This document shows, piece by piece, positions 1 through 13,206 of a stretch of DNA of 64,000 bases. The notes beneath the pieces were generated by a model. That model ran no database searches. It saw only the letters and a program-made list of their open reading frames with translations, and had not been told where the DNA came from. The stretch is from Terfezia claveryi. Taxonomy: Eukaryota > Ascomycota > Pezizomycetes > Pezizales > Pezizaceae. The position numbers and the translations under genes were made by a program. Location: assembly GCA_015179025.1 (NCBI GenBank), contig WHUX01000012.1, positions 248,001-312,000 on the forward strand. Direction: 5' to 3'. Each line of letters starts with the position of its first letter. The first letter of the stretch is position 1.

Positions 1-3000
1 TGATAACATAGGCTGCCTTGAAGAGGAACCGCAACCGGATCTCACCAAAGTCACCAGCTTCCCATTTCTTGCTGAAGAGCTTGTAGGCCTTGATAACAGG
101 GTTGTACGGTTCTAGACTAGTGAGATCCAGTCGTGCTTGTCCGATGAAATCAGCGTCACCAGCCAAGTCCCAATCATAAATCTTCACAATGAAGTCCGCG
201 GCAGTTCTGGATGGAATCCTTGTATCGAAGAATTCATTCCAAGCAGGGTGAAGAGTTTTCTTTAGAACCTTCGACTTAAATATCTTCTCATCATTAAGCT
301 CGAAAACACAGAAAGGATCACTCTTTCCATTTCGATCCATCGCCTTAAGATTTACGGCATCCAAGATGTCCACGCGGAGATCTCCCATGTTGTTGATACT
401 TTCGCTGGGATCAAGAGTCATCTGGATGGGAATATACTTGAGACTAATTTTGACCTTACTGAGATCTCCATTATTGTGTTTCAAGGTCAAAACGGTTGGG
501 TTATTCAAACATTGCCTCAAGGTTGACAGAGTGTCACCTGTTAGCTTCGCAACAATATCATCTTCATCATGTTCCTTGTCCTTTTTAGATTCCCTCAATC
601 GAATTGTCACTTTAGAAAAGTCGAGTTCTCGTACAACACAGTCACCAACTAGATTGATTTGGTTAGGTTCAATTCTCAAATTGGGAGACCAAGGATGACC
701 AACTTTCTTCAAACTTTTGGTTTTGACTCTTGATCTTTGCTGTAGAGTATGCAGGATACATCATGTCGTCAATAAGAATGTCCAGATGAGTGTCCGTCTT
801 GGCAATTTGACCCTCAATAAACTTGAAAATCAACAAACCGGAGTCTATAGTAATTAGCATAAAATGGCAGTTATCTAGCATACTGGTATATCACTTACTG
901 TACTTCAGTAATTCCTCCGGAGTCAATCGCAACTTCGGTATCGTCTTCGATTTCTCTAATTCCTCGTCGGCAGTGATAGTAGTTACAGCGGAAACCATGC
1001 TATCCTGTCTCTTCATGCCTTCCGATTCTGGAGCTTCGGGTTCCGGCGACTTCTCTTTCTCGGCGTCTCCTGGTTCCTGGGCCTTCTTCTCATCCTCCTC
1101 TTCAGGATCAGCAACGTTGAGGCAAGGGTAGAAGGCGATGGTGAAGTTCAACGTGCCCTTAGCTGTCCCCTTACGGTTAAGTACCAAACCACGGCTTTGA
1201 TCGTCCTTCTGACTATGTTCGAGTAGCTGACCAGTCTCTTCATCCTCTTTGATATAATCAGCCACAGCTAGGTCAAAGGCACCCAAAGAACGATCGCTAC
1301 CCATCTTTTCGGCATCCATAACCTCGAGGGTAAGCATCTCCCGGGTATTGTGAACTGGAACATAGAGTACTTCATCCCACTTAGGGTTAAGCTCATTATT
1401 GAAGACAACGGTTTTTGCCTTTTCGATGCCATTCAATAGAACGCGCCCATATGGATCGGATTTGCCAACGGCCTCCAAATTACGAAGATCTTTAGCGTTT
1501 TTGAAATGGACCCTCATAACACCAATTGGAGTAACATAACCACCAGAACCGACAGAACCCTTGATTGCGACAGGCTTCCACTGAGCCCTGAGCTTAACCT
1601 TTCCGGATTTCGCGTTTGCCAGATTGAACCATTCATTGCCCCTTGCAAGATCATTCATCAAGAGGTCAAGTTTCATGTTCCAAACACCCAATTCAGGATC
1701 TGCCGCAAGTCCCCGATCGTCCTTGATTTTCAGTCCAAGGGTACACCTCGACTTGTTTGTGATCAAAACCTCTTCAAACTCTTCCCAAATAGGGCTATTC
1801 TTTCTTTTCTTGATAGCCGTAGTGTGGATCTCCTTATTATTCACTGACATGATGGCGTATGGAGAAAGTTGTCCAATCATACTCTTAGAACTGTCTAAGT
1901 CCTTCGCCTGGGAGACTGTGTATCGAAGAATGCCGGTGGGTATATCAGGTGGTGGCTGAATAGTTCCATCTTCAAGTTTGGTTTCCTCCAGAACAGGGAA
2001 GAATCGGAAATCACAAGTGATTTGTCCTTTCTGTTTAAGGCCAACCATAATAGGGAGCGTAACGTTCTCATGTTCCGGGTTCTCTTCAAATTGCTTCATG
2101 TCGAAAGTCGCCTTCCCAATGGGTGCATCCTTTCTGAAATCATTGGAATCAAAGACGTCCAAATCCAGGTTTCCGTTGAAAGTCGTGAGGATGATGTGTT
2201 TCGTCTCATTCCATCTCGGGTTATCATTTTCATAAATCGTCTTAGTCCGGGCCAACTCTTTGCCACCGTCAATTGAGCAGACAACATATGGATCTGTTGC
2301 ACTACTAAACTTGTCGCTATTCTTAAGCCCTTGGGCGTGGTGAATGGTAAGTTGAACGACTCCAATAGCCTGGTCAACGGGTGCTCCTCCCATCATCTTT
2401 GCAACTTCCACGGTAAAGACGTGGGGAGCGTAAAACATGGGACCGAGATTGGCGTGAACCTGCTCTTGAATAAAACCAGACAATCCAGGCAAAAAGCCAA
2501 TATCAAAACCGAAGGTATCACCACCGAGTGGCTTAAGGACAAAATCAAAGGAAGGTTTCTCCAAGAAGCAGACATCAACTTTCTCAATCTGCTTAGTTGT
2601 CAGCTGTTGAATATACCCTCAAGACTAATAAGCTTGTTACTGACGTGAGGGAATGGAACTTGGAGCTTGATTTTGAATTTCATGAGTCCAGAAAATTGCA
2701 TATCCTCAACGATGATAGGAATGCCCTTACTGACAATACCCTGTCCAATGCGGACCTCGAGAACAATTTTCCTGAGCCATTGTCAGTATTCCAGTATTTC
2801 GCAATGTGAAACCTCCCATTGTTGGAACTCACGGGTTCACTTTATCCTTGATCTGTTTGCTGGTCATATCAGAAACGTCCTTTGGAGTGAAGCTGAACTT
2901 CCAGTCCATCTCAACGATGTCATCCTCAGTCTTGGGGTATGTCTTGACATGATCGAGTCTGAACGGTTTGGAACCCAAGTGGAAAGTGGGCAACCTAATA

Positions 3001-4107
3001 CTATCCAAGAAGCCAGGACAATTCGCTGCCAGAATACCGTCAACTGTGTTCATAATCGATGCCTCAAGCACAGGGATGTAGATAGGCCAGAATTTAGCGA
3101 GGAACGTATTGATCCACTCCAAGCTCTCTACATCACTGTCCAGACGCTGCTTAGCAAATTCGCGAGTAAGGTCGTCTCTGACATTTCGGCGAACCCTCAT
3201 GATCGATGTCCTATAGTAAGTCCCACATGTTGCCATGACTAAGATAACCCAAGCGAGGCCCCCACCGATCTTGGTAATAAACCATGTCGTGAAGCAAGCA
3301 AAAATGATTACTCCCGCATTGTGCCACCATTCTGAAAAGGATCTGGTGTCAGTACGACTCTTTTCTCAGCTCGTGGATGCTCCAAACATACCTCCGTAGA
3401 ACTTATCGTCAAGATTAGCGGCGACCCAGGTTTGATGCTCAGTTGTATCCCCCGCAGTTTGTACCAGCTCTTCAATTAAATTACCTATTCTTGGGGGCCC
3501 CGACGTGCGGCTCCAATCGTCTTCTCCAGCCTTGGGGAATCCATTGATCATACCGGGCGACATTGGAGATTTTGGTGAAACTGCCGATTTTGGCTCAGCA
3601 ACGTTTGTTGTAGGTGTGAGTAATTCCGGCCTTCCGTTCTTTTGTCCATTGGTAACACCATTGCCATTGAAAGTTGGGCCATCCTGCTGAAGCGTTAATT
3701 GAATTATTCCTTCATTCAAAGGCTCGCAGATACTTACAATGTCCGTGATAACACCTGATGCCTTTGATGGCTCGTTAAGCTTCACGGCATTCAAAACCAA
3801 TCCTGGTGGAATCGCCTAATTGCAAGAAAGTGCGTTAGAAGGCATCAAAACAAAAACTCTCGTGCGTGTTGCTACCACAATTCCTCGTTACGTAGCAGTA
3901 ACCCTTGTCGTCCTTGCCCATGGCAACTGGAACACCCTTGATGGTGCAAAGGAGAGCATTTCTTACCTTTTTCATCTGCGCAGCTTTTTGTTCCGGAGGT
4001 GCATTTGGGTCAAAATCGTATGCCTGATGTTTTATCTTCTCCAGTGATTTTCTCTCCTGCTCCTTCTTTTCGGCCACTGTCGGCGGGTCTCCATTTCCCA
4101 CCTCCAT
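1..4107 (-). CDS. Tricalbin-like ER-plasma membrane tether (3' end cut by window edge)
   Basis: Lipid-binding tether of ER-plasma membrane contact sites in the tricalbin/extended synaptotagmin family. Exons by phase matching: 3967-4107, 3738-3815, 3392-3686, 2833-3331, 2645-2771, 899-2588, 704-844 and 1-648, giving about 1206 residues before the window ends. A two-pass hydrophobic hairpin (about residues 172-205, beginning WWHNAGVIIFACF) precedes the SMP lipid-transfer domain (about 205-400, ending near PFPHIEKVD and KPLGGDTFGFDI). C2 domains follow from about 440 (TDPYVVCSIDG), about 590, about 730 (GKSDPYGRVLLNG) and about 1080 (NGKSDPFCVFELN); more may lie beyond base 1. The start is the Met of MEVGNGDPP at 4107. 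The frame stays open upstream to a possible acceptor near 4137, so an earlier exon is possible. The intron 649-703 uses an uncommon GTTGGT donor. Family identity is firm; the N-terminus is not. Confidence 0.92.
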
Positions 4108-6770
4108 GGCTGTGTCGTATGTGATGTTCCCAATGAATTGATGCTCCTGAAATACTGGGTGTGTATTGATGGGATAACTGTGTAATGTAAAGTTAATACG
4201 AGCTTAAGGTGTTCAAAAACACAAAGGCAGCGATGCCTATAGGAGCAAGCCTAGGAGCAAGCCAGCAGGACAGGAACGCAACCCAAATTCCAGAAACGTG
4301 GAACGAATCGACAAAGGATAAGATGAATTTTGTAGGAGGATGAGAAGCGGAGAAAAGGACGGCCGGCAGCTCCTTGACCTTCAACACGAAGAGGTGGGCG
4401 GCTTAAGTCTGATTAGCGAATAGCCTGCGCGGGCCTTGGTTTGATTGGGATAGTGAGGTATGACGAACACAGGGCTAAGCACACACGTAAAGATGGTCTC
4501 TTGTAGGGATTGGTGTCTCGGACGACCATGGACTGGGAGTAGTACTCGAGGACGGTTGTGGGGATCTTTAAGCAGCTGCTGCCACAAACGTGTCGGATAT
4601 ATCAACCCTGGCTATAGCCGTACTATAGATTTTTGTTTTCTGCAATTGGGCAAGGCAAGGAACGTGAACGATCGTAGGGATGAGGAATCTCGAACCAGGA
4701 TGCGTCCTGGAAGCACTGGTGAGATGTATAATAATGATCTGAAATTCCAGCTTTACAGCTCTCCCGATGATATGAGGACACGATAGACAGAGGAGGAAGT
4801 GGCCCATAACAAGTTTTATATTCAGAATTGTTGTCAACTTCAGGCTATATCCAGTTGGGTATATACTGTCCATACAACTGTATATACGCACCCAATTGCA
4901 CCCCCTCCAGGTAGAGTACCGGTACTGGTAGAGAATGTATCTCAAAAATCATCAACACGACTGCATCAGTAGGCAGTGCAGCAGAGAGCCAAACACGAAC
5001 GGGGAAATGGTGCCAGATGGCAAAAGCAAGATCAAAGATAGTTAGAGATGGTACAACAGCTCATTTACGAGAAAGCCGAAAAAGCACCAATTGAAGTGGC
5101 GAATTCTATCCTAGGTAGAAATGCGCATATGCTGTACGGCGTAGTAGATAAATTGGCAACGTTACTTATAACTACATAGCTAAATGTAGGGGGTAACCTT
5201 AAGATTAGCTCGTACTGTCGCCGTGCCAGGAACAATCCCCGAGCTGAGTGAACCCAAACATGACATTATCCAAGTAGCTAGGTATTGTAACATACAAATA
5301 ACTCCTTACTTAACTCGTACTTATGAATTGAATCGGCTTGACTACCTAGCGTCTAGGTATATCGTCCTCTCTCACCATATTCCGTCTTCATCCTCTCATG
5401 CATCTCAACGAGACAACTTGCGGTCGGCAACCCCCATTCTATGCTGTAGGCCAGGGGCCGGGGGTTTCTGCAAAGAGGGATGCATCCAGCCATATCATCT
5501 TGCGCACACATCGATTTCCCCAGCACAACCGATAAGCCGTAGATGTCTCAGACGCCTGGTCGCATAACGCCACTCAACTCTAACCTGTTTATGGTATTTT
5601 GCGTCATGATAAGTTAGTTAGTTGAGGAATTAAACCTGGAAACTTGAGACGTATTACGACGAATCAGTACTTCGGGGTCCTCACAAAATGTAACGCTGCT
5701 ATGAAGTCGCCGCCGGACTAGAATCCGAGTACATTGATTGTTACCACTCCAAGGCGCCGCCCACTTTGTGAATGCTGGGACAATAATCCAAATAAAGGAG
5801 GTGAAAAATTTGCAACCCTGAAGCTAAAGTATTACAAGCAAAAGTATTCTAAGCCAAGATCAAATTTAAAAAACCTTCGTCCTGATGTTTTCAAGGTGGT
5901 AAGATAACATAGGGAGCTGCAAACTCGGGTGGGATGGGCTTGGAATTAACTTGAGTCCGCCTCGGCAGTACACTTTTCGAACAAACTACAGTACTTAACC
6001 CATGTTGAAATGTTACCCTGAATCTTCAACTCAACTGCAGAGTAGGAACTGATTTCTAAAAGTTGCTGCTATTTAGTGTGAGAATCACAAATCTCGAGAT
6101 CTGATATGGGGGCCAATCGATCTACACTCAACAATGGGTGGGCTAAATCCTCTGATCGGAATTCAGCTAAAATTCGGCATACCGAAATTCAACTGGCAAT
6201 CGATTAAGAGAAAAGGGAGCGTCTCGCCTTGTTGAAAGTTGTGCAATTCAGAAGTCTCCGCTAAAAAACCTAGCTCAGCATGTTCATCCTTCACAGTCAT
6301 GATTTGCAAGCCTGCAATCTCCACAGTGGTCTAAGAAAGAGCGGCGACGGTCAATGCGAAACCCCATCTTGACCGAGTTGGGGGTAGTACCAAAAGTCTG
6401 GCGATGGACAATCCAGCCACATGTTTTACAACGCCGTGGGTTAAAACTGTGGCGAGAAATGTTCACTAGACAATTTGACCCATGAGGCTTGAAGTTTAAG
6501 TGTCTTCGCTTCATCACTCCCACAATAAGCAAGATGCAGTAGCATAACAAAAGTGCGGGAGTGGTTCTCGAAAGGGCAGCAGCCGAATAATAAAACAAAA
6601 ACAATCAGAATTCTGCGCACGATATCAGGGTAAGCCCACAACTAAAGCTGAGGGTAACAATTTACAGAAGGGTAAAATTTTCTGATACTATTGTGGGCTC
6701 TCTTTCCACACCAGCATTCCTAGCTTTTCCCAAATCAAGTTCTTATATTTCCTGAAACAACCCAGAAGCT
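4108..6770. other. Intergenic region between tricalbin and ENT3-like gene
   Basis: No gene is supported in these 2.7 kb. Open stretches are under 126 codons, lack splice-supported continuations and show no recognisable domain. The left part should hold the tricalbin promoter and leader, the right part the 3' region of the ENT3-like gene, since both neighbours lie on the minus strand. One exact copy of the dispersed 10-mer TTACCCTGAA sits at 6013-6022. Confidence 0.6.
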
Positions 6771-8728
6771 CTACCCCAAAAAATCATCTAAATCGTCTTT
6801 TGTCGAAGAACTCCCACCCATAGCCCCGCCAAAGGATCCAAACGAATTATATCCAGTCGAAGTTCCGGGAGTTCCCCACAAACCGGACTGGGCCTTTGAC
6901 TTTGCCAAATCAGCCATACTGGCTGTCTGTACTGGTGTTGTAGCTTTAGCTCCGGCACTAGATGGCTTTTTGATACCTGATGCAGCAGCAGTAGCCCAGA
7001 TAGAGCCGAAGGCATCATTAGCGGACCTAGTAGTTGTAGAAGCTGGCTTGGGTGCGGTTGTGGGAGAAAGGATCCCTCCAGTAGACTGAGGGTACATCAT
7101 TGATGATGAATTACTCGGTATTGCTGGGACAGAGGTAAAGTAGTTGGGCTGCGACGGTTGGTATGCTGTGCTTGTAGCTGGTGCGGGCGTTGACAGAGAG
7201 GCCAAAGGGGAAGTATTATTATTGATTGGAGGGGGATTATAAGGAGATTTTTGGATTTTTGGAGTGGTCATTCCTACTAAGCCTGTGATATTTGCAGCTT
7301 GTTGTGAGGAACGTGGTTGTGGTGCTGCAAAGGTTGTTGCAGTAGAAGAGATAGTTCCAACAGAGCTTGTTGCCGGAGCCGGCGGTCCTGACAGCTGTAT
7401 CGGAAAATTTGACGAGATGTTAGTTGAAGGGGGTGCCGGGGCAACTTGGAACTCGTCAAAGTCGTCATCATCATCAGGGCCTGCTTTGATGGTGGCAAAG
7501 TCATCAAAGTCATCCAGTGGATTCTTAGCCGAGGCTTTGCCGTTAATTAAACCGACTGGAGCTGGCTCATCACCAAAGAGAAGGTCAGCGACCGGTGCAG
7601 ATTGTGTCTTCTCGGGTGGAGGAGCAGTTGTGGTTTTGGTGGATGTCGTGGGGCTAGATTGGCTTCGCCGGGCAGTACTCAAAGATTGCGTTTTGGGCGC
7701 TCCTTCATCGTACTCATCATATTCCTCAAACTTTTGTTTATTGTCCCCTCTGCGTGACCCACCAAAACCCGCCACACGCTCATCGTCATACCGTGAAGAA
7801 GAACCCCCAAAGCCGCCACCATCACCATATACCTGATCGCTGCCGTAGCCTCCATACTCTGCACTATCACTTCCAAATCCACCATACCTTGACGACCTAA
7901 TGGCTCCTGATCCACCACCAAGTCCACTACTGAAACCACCACCGAACCCACCACCTTCCACACCACCATATTTGTTTTTCGTCGCTCTTGCTTTCTTCCT
8001 TTCCGCGCGAATACGGTCAACATCACTAAGGAGCTCTCCAAGCTCTTTTGCTCTGTTACGCACATTTACACCCTGGTCCTTGCCGTTCATATCGATGAAA
8101 TGGAACTGTCGTAGCATTTTGATTGTGGATATGTGGGAACGGGCATCATCAATGACTTGCTCGGAGCCATTCTTGACAAGGAACTCGAGCAATTGCAAAG
8201 ACTGTAATTTGTCAGACATAATGGGGTAGCCAAGGTGGGAGATAAGTGCTTCTGTACTTTATAAATCTGGCGCCATTCCTCGGCTGACTTCTCGGTGAAT
8301 CTTTTGTATATCATTGGCATGATTTCATTAAGGAGTTGACTGTGCACGTTCATCAGCACTGCTACATTTCTAAAACTATAGATTTGATGGCTCCTTAATC
8401 ATACTAGTTGTACGTTCCGTTCGCAATCTCCTGCATTAAGGTTGATGAGGCTCCCCAAGGTTCATTATTCGTTGCCTCTCGCACCTATTTCAGTGTCAAT
8501 GCTGCAACATTCCCCTCCTTTGAGGAGGCTAGACACGTTAGAGTTCCTGACCTTAGCCTCCATCTCCGTATAGTTCATAACCACTGTAACGAATCTTGTC
8601 AAAAACATAACTTTCCTCAGGATGTGGAGGAGTAGCTATATCTTACCATTTTGTGCTTTCCTGACGGCAGCTTTGACATCGTAAAGAGAAATACCAGCGA
8701 TCTGTTCCTTTAGCGACTGGAAATCCAT
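6771..8728 (-). CDS. ENTH-domain clathrin adaptor (Ent3/epsinR-like)
   Basis: Phosphoinositide- and cargo-binding adaptor for clathrin traffic at the trans-Golgi network and endosomes. Exons: 8647-8728, 8552-8583, 8405-8484, 8258-8339 and 6771-8201, giving about 568 residues. The first four exons are only 32-82 nt. The ENTH domain covers about residues 1-150 and carries the family signatures VVMNYTEMEAKVREATNNE, PWGASSTLMQEIANGTYN and LQLLEFLVKNGSE. The tail is Gly/Ser/Pro-rich and has acidic-phenylalanine motifs (NPLDDFDDFATI, DDDFDEFQ). These resemble the gamma-ear/GGA-binding DFxDF motifs of Ent3 rather than NPF-bearing Ent1/2 epsins, which is why Ent3 is preferred. The start is the Met of MDFQSLKDQIAG. 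It is divergent from the cyclophilin gene, so both share the 8729-9426 promoter region. Confidence 0.93.
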
Positions 8729-9426
8729 TGTTCGATATCCTGTATCTTGCCAACGAGAGGGGTGTTGCGTGATTCAATGTGTGAGCGTTTGGCTCCGGTA
8801 GTTTCGGGGTAGGGAAACCGTTGAGCTGTTAAGTTCTGATAAGCTGAGTGGTGGGGCGACAATGATTGGCCCGACCCAGTGCACCTCCAAAGAACCATTC
8901 ACCAACGAAACCTGGTATATGGGAAGTTAATGGGAGCTATGCTTACAGCAGAGTACGTCCTCGAACAAAATTGATAGGTTTTATTATCCATAGACGCGTT
9001 TTGCTTCCACTACTTCCACCTCTGTTTGAAGTGAGTGCCAAGACAGTAACCAGTCATGTGAATGACAATACCACGTGGGCAAATCTTGGCCCACCACTGG
9101 CACCTGTACAGAGTACATAGTATGTATACCTTACAACTACAGTACATTCATGCCGGTACGTTCTCTAAATTGAAGGAGATTTTGGATCAAGGGAAAATTG
9201 CAGATTTGGATATGGCGAATGAATGCACAGATGGCGGTGGAAGTAGGTAACCACTGGATTTGTAGTTGCTGTATGACATCAACTCTCAGGGATGTAAACA
9301 CGCTATGCCCTATTGACTGACTTGTCCTCCAGAATTTTTATTCAAAAGTAAAGTAACCGCAAGGGAGAATATCTTTCTCGGTGTCCATTAAATCAATTCA
9401 ACACCCTCAGCTATCAAACCGCTACA
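8729..9426. promoter_or_regulatory. Shared divergent promoter region
   Basis: This 698-nt gap separates the divergent starts of the ENT3-like gene (minus) and the cyclophilin gene (plus), so it must hold both promoters. No core element was assigned with confidence. Open stretches inside it are short and lack recognisable domains. Confidence 0.5.
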
Positions 9427-10346
9427 ATGTCAGCCGCTCCACGCCTCCTTCAATCCGCTGCCATTGGGCGTTCCTTTATGGCCCCAGGGTCTACTTGCAA
9501 TGTGCGCCGCTCAGCAGTGTCTGCCTTCGTCAATTCCCGAGGATTCCATGCCTCGAGCTCAGATCAGGTCAACACCTATTTTGATATTGCCTACAAGCCC
9601 AAATTTGGAGGTTTGTTGTGCCCTCGGTGTGCTTTCATTTTCTTTGCCATTCCATATAGGAAAAGCATGTGAGACTGACTATTGGCTTGTGATGTAGATG
9701 TTGAGAAGTGGGGCCGTGTGAACTTTAAGCTCTATGACACTGTAGTCCCCAGGACTGCCGAGAATTTTCGAGCTCTCTGCACCCATGAGAAGGGTTTTGG
9801 CTACAATGGGTCCAAGTTCCACCGAATTATTGCAGGTTTCATGGCCCAGGGCGGTGACTTTACCAATGGTAATGTAGGGACCATATTTCACTACCGAAAG
9901 CACTCTAGTTTTACTTAATGATAATCAACTATAGGGAACTGGAGGAAAATCCATCTACGGTGATAAGTTCGCTGATGAGAACTTCAAGTTGAGGTAGAGG
10001 CAACCTAGTTAGGAAAGCAAGGACGAGGGCTGACCCAAACCAGGCATAACAAGCCTTACCTTCTCTCCATGGCTAACGCCGGGTCCAACACTAATGGCTC
10101 TCAGTATGTTGATATATCGACCACCTTAAGTAAAATGGTATATTAATTCACTCCCCACTTAGATTTTTCATCACTTTCGGCCCAACTCCATGGCTTGATG
10201 GCAAACACGTTGTCTTCGGCGAAGTGGCGGACTCGAAATCCAAGGAAGTTGTCGAGAAGATGCATGCCAAGGGTGACAAGAGTCGAGGAGATGGGCACAT
10301 CAGTGGCACAATCTACATTGAGGCGTCTGGAGAAAGTAAAGACTAG
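9427..10346 (+). CDS. Cyclophilin-type peptidyl-prolyl cis-trans isomerase, probably mitochondrial
   Basis: Catalyses cis-trans isomerisation of peptidyl-proline bonds. Exons: 9427-9610, 9698-9873, 9935-9993, 10044-10103 and 10163-10346, about 220 residues. Residues 1-50 are rich in Arg, Ser and Ala with almost no acidic residues, ending near [20 protein letters not shown], which is typical of a cleavable mitochondrial presequence. The cyclophilin fold follows with the expected landmarks: [15 protein letters not shown] (catalytic Arg and Gln), [27 protein letters not shown] and [13 protein letters not shown] (the Trp of cyclosporin-sensitive cyclophilins). The segment reads [11 protein letters not shown] where most relatives have ANAGPNTNGSQ, a mild change. 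The C-terminus ends [14 protein letters not shown] dual mitochondrial/cytosolic product from an internal Met is possible but unproven. Confidence 0.95.
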
Positions 10347-10555
10347 AGGAGGCATAGACATGTATACACATGCTGATGGCATGACAATATTGTGTCCATT
10401 CATTTCTTAATTTGGGGAATATGAATAAAAGTAACAAAGCAATATATTGTTGTAGTACTGAATCGAACTTGGTGACCTATAAAGTTTCTGATATCGCGAG
10501 GTTGTAGATATTCTAAATCCGGAGCTTCAAAATTCAGCATATAGGCTATCATACC

Positions 10556-10640
10556 ACCATACCAAGCATACCCAGCACATGCGCAGCAGCATATCCAGCA
10601 TACCCAGCATACCTAGCATACCCAGCATACCCGGTGCATT
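10556..10640. repeat. Imperfect tandem array of the 9-mer CCCAGCATA
   Basis: The unit cccagcata, with variants such as tccagcata and cctagcata, recurs about seven times in roughly 85 nt, ending 20 nt left of the large inverted repeat. It is probably a minisatellite. Confidence 0.8.
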
Positions 10641-10659
10641 CCTTTCTTTACGCGATGCA

Positions 10660-12111
10660 AATCTTGCAGTACTGTAATCCTATAGTACACTTGAGCTTCA
10701 GGGAAGGCTCCGCTAAATATACCTATCGCTATACAGGCTCCTGTGCATTACATTCGCGCTCATACCGGTACCTACACCCTACGCGCTTCCGTAGACCTGT
10801 TTTCTAGGTTTAACATACTGTACCACCTAGGCTCTAGTCATACAAGTATGACTGCTCTATACGCTCCGATATAGTCTGGCTGGCACGCTCCGATATGGAG
10901 GGGTGCTCCTATAGCTATACCTTCTTGATATGCTTCCGCAGCCACAGTCACGCTTCAGGGTAATCTTTTCTCAAGTCAGGCCAACCCCTGCTTATTGTCT
11001 TGACTCATGATCAAGCATACACTGTCGATAGGTAATTGTATTCCCACTGGTGTACCTATAGTTCTACATAGAGTGAGCGGCTCAAATCTGTACTAATTAG
11101 GCTTATAGAGTACACTCATGAGGACCTTATGACTTCTAGTAGTGGTCATAGTAGTGGGTAGTTATCGTGGGAGAGGTGATCATAGTCTGGAGAGGGTGGT
11201 GAAGGTGCAATGGTTCTAGAGGCTTTAGGGTAAATCAGGGTGGGCTATAATATGAAATTTGGATTTTTTCGAGTGTTTTTAGGCTATATTCAATATTCTC
11301 ATGACAGGCATACTACAAAGGTTGGTGGATATCTTAAGAATCTCATACATATCTCATACATACAAGAGAACACTCATGCTGATCATCACATGGATGGCGA
11401 TTGTTAGGCAGTTAGTGATACTATAGTAGAATATATATAGAATCAAATTATACATACAGTATATATAATTTATAGACCAAATAAGAGGTGATCCTTATAA
11501 ATACTTTGCTGTTAGCTAATAAATAATGTATATTTTTTCTGTCTTTTGTATAGAACTCAATTTGTATGCTTAAAGATGTTAATACACAGAGTATGGTAGT
11601 ATGACATAGCACGAGTATGATCTTGCTATGATATTCTACAGATCAACGCCATGTATAAAATTATTGTGACCCACAAACAGCCCGATACTATGCTTTACAT
11701 TCATTCAGACATATATGTAATAGTTAACTATAGCAGACGCTGTGGGAGCAATTATGGGAAATGAGAAATACGGTAAAGGCATAACTGGATTACCCTGAAG
11801 CTACGGAAGCATATCAAGCCAAGGTATAGCTATAGGAGCACGTAATTTATAGCATCTCCACAGGAGGGTGTTGTGCCAACCAGACTATTTATAGCATGCC
11901 TCCATATTGGAGTGTATAGAGCAGTTGTACTTTATGACTAGAGCCTTGGTATATACAGTATGTTAAACCTAGAGAACAGGTCTACGGAAGCGCATGAGGT
12001 CTAGGTACCGGTATGAGCGCGTAATGTAAAGCACAGGAGCGTGTATAGTGATAGGTATATGTAGCGGAGCCTTCACAGAAGCTCAAGTGTACTATAGGAT
12101 TACTGGAAGAT
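10660..12111. repeat. Large imperfect inverted repeat (about 310-nt arms, about 820-nt core)
   Basis: The left arm (about 10660-10966) is the reverse complement of the right arm (about 11786-12111) with scattered substitutions and small indels. Clear matching blocks are taatcctatagtacactt, gctcataccggtacct, cgcttccgtagacctgtt, aggtttaacatactgta, ggctctagtcata and tgctcctatagctatacctt. The core is AT-rich and has no meaningful open frame. Each arm holds one TTACCCTGAA copy at its inner end, plus AACCAGACTA in the right arm and a one-base variant in the left. This could be a foldback-type element, two copies of one short element in inverted orientation, or a decayed non-autonomous DNA transposon. 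No clear target-site duplication is visible. Confidence 0.85.
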
Positions 12112-13173
12112 ATTTAAGAGTCTGCATGATATTTGTTTTAAAGGTTTTTTGCTATCCGATGTCTATTTCACTGGTTTTCCCTAGTTTTATGTCTACTTAG
12201 CCTCTAAAGTAGAATAGAATAAAAAAGTAAAGCTAAAAGAAAGATTATATTAGGAGGTATATTATTTAGTATAGAGTTAATTTTGAATAGTGGCTGGTGG
12301 AAGAAAGTTGGCTACAGGGCTTGTTCGTTACCCCATTCCTGTTCGTTAGTAGGCATAGCGGGTAGATGTCCGCTGAAAATTAATCTCGGAAGTCGATACT
12401 CTACCCTCCGGGAGATTTTGTAATATCTTTTCGATGACATGTGAAACTTGGATATTCTTGTTCAGAATCGACGTCGGAAACCCTTTCGTTCGTTGTCAAC
12501 GAACCTTTTGCTCAGTCCTTAGAAAATGATGTCGACGTACAGTATGTCATTGCTTAGAGTTTTGATACCACAAGCGTATATCTTGGTCTTGCAATAAATA
12601 TATGCAGCCTCTTGCCAACCGCACCTGGGGCCTTCAATTCCAGCGGTTCCTGTTCCTGGGCAGAGGGACAATGGCTAAATATATATATATTCGCTTGACT
12701 TCTGCTACACCTCCGGCGCTGCACGGCGTACCGATCTATTCCAGCGTCTGGCTATGGTTTGGAACGGCTCATGAGTAAAAATGATATGGGCCATTTCGGA
12801 GCAACACCTCATAGGATACATCTACTCCAGGAATACAGAACTGAATTGCTGTGGCGATTATGCATGGTAGCCGAGGTAATATAGCATGTGTATGCCGTGT
12901 ATGCTGATATGAAGCTTCCTCAGTTGTTTTATAGACGTTCCTAGCCGCCAGGCTTAGTAAACAACCAAGCGCTCCTTGACTTGGAGCTCCATACAATGCT
13001 CCCTAAGCACCAAACTCCTCTATCATAGCAGTCAGGCGTACTACAGAGTGCAACAGTGACGGCAAAACGGGAAGAGTAAAGGAAGTCGCCTTCGAAATAC
13101 CGTCCACCCGCGCTCCATTTCTCTACTCGTTGAGTCGGCTATCACGAAGTCAGCTGTGGGGCATTTTGCGTAT

Positions 13174-13206
13174 ATCTACATCTACATCTACATCTACATC
13201 TATATC
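13174..13206. repeat. Hexamer microsatellite (TACATC)n
   Basis: About five tandem tacatc units lie roughly 130 nt upstream of the FYVE-RING start codon. Confidence 0.9.

Noticed and set aside
2667..3242. 191-codon plus-strand frame across the tricalbin SMP domain
   Set aside because: The minus strand encodes a well conserved SMP domain over the same bases, so this is a shadow frame.
7264..7836. 190-codon open frame antisense to the ENT3-like gene
   Set aside because: It mirrors a compositionally biased (Gly/Ser/Asp-rich) exon and has no domain or splice support.
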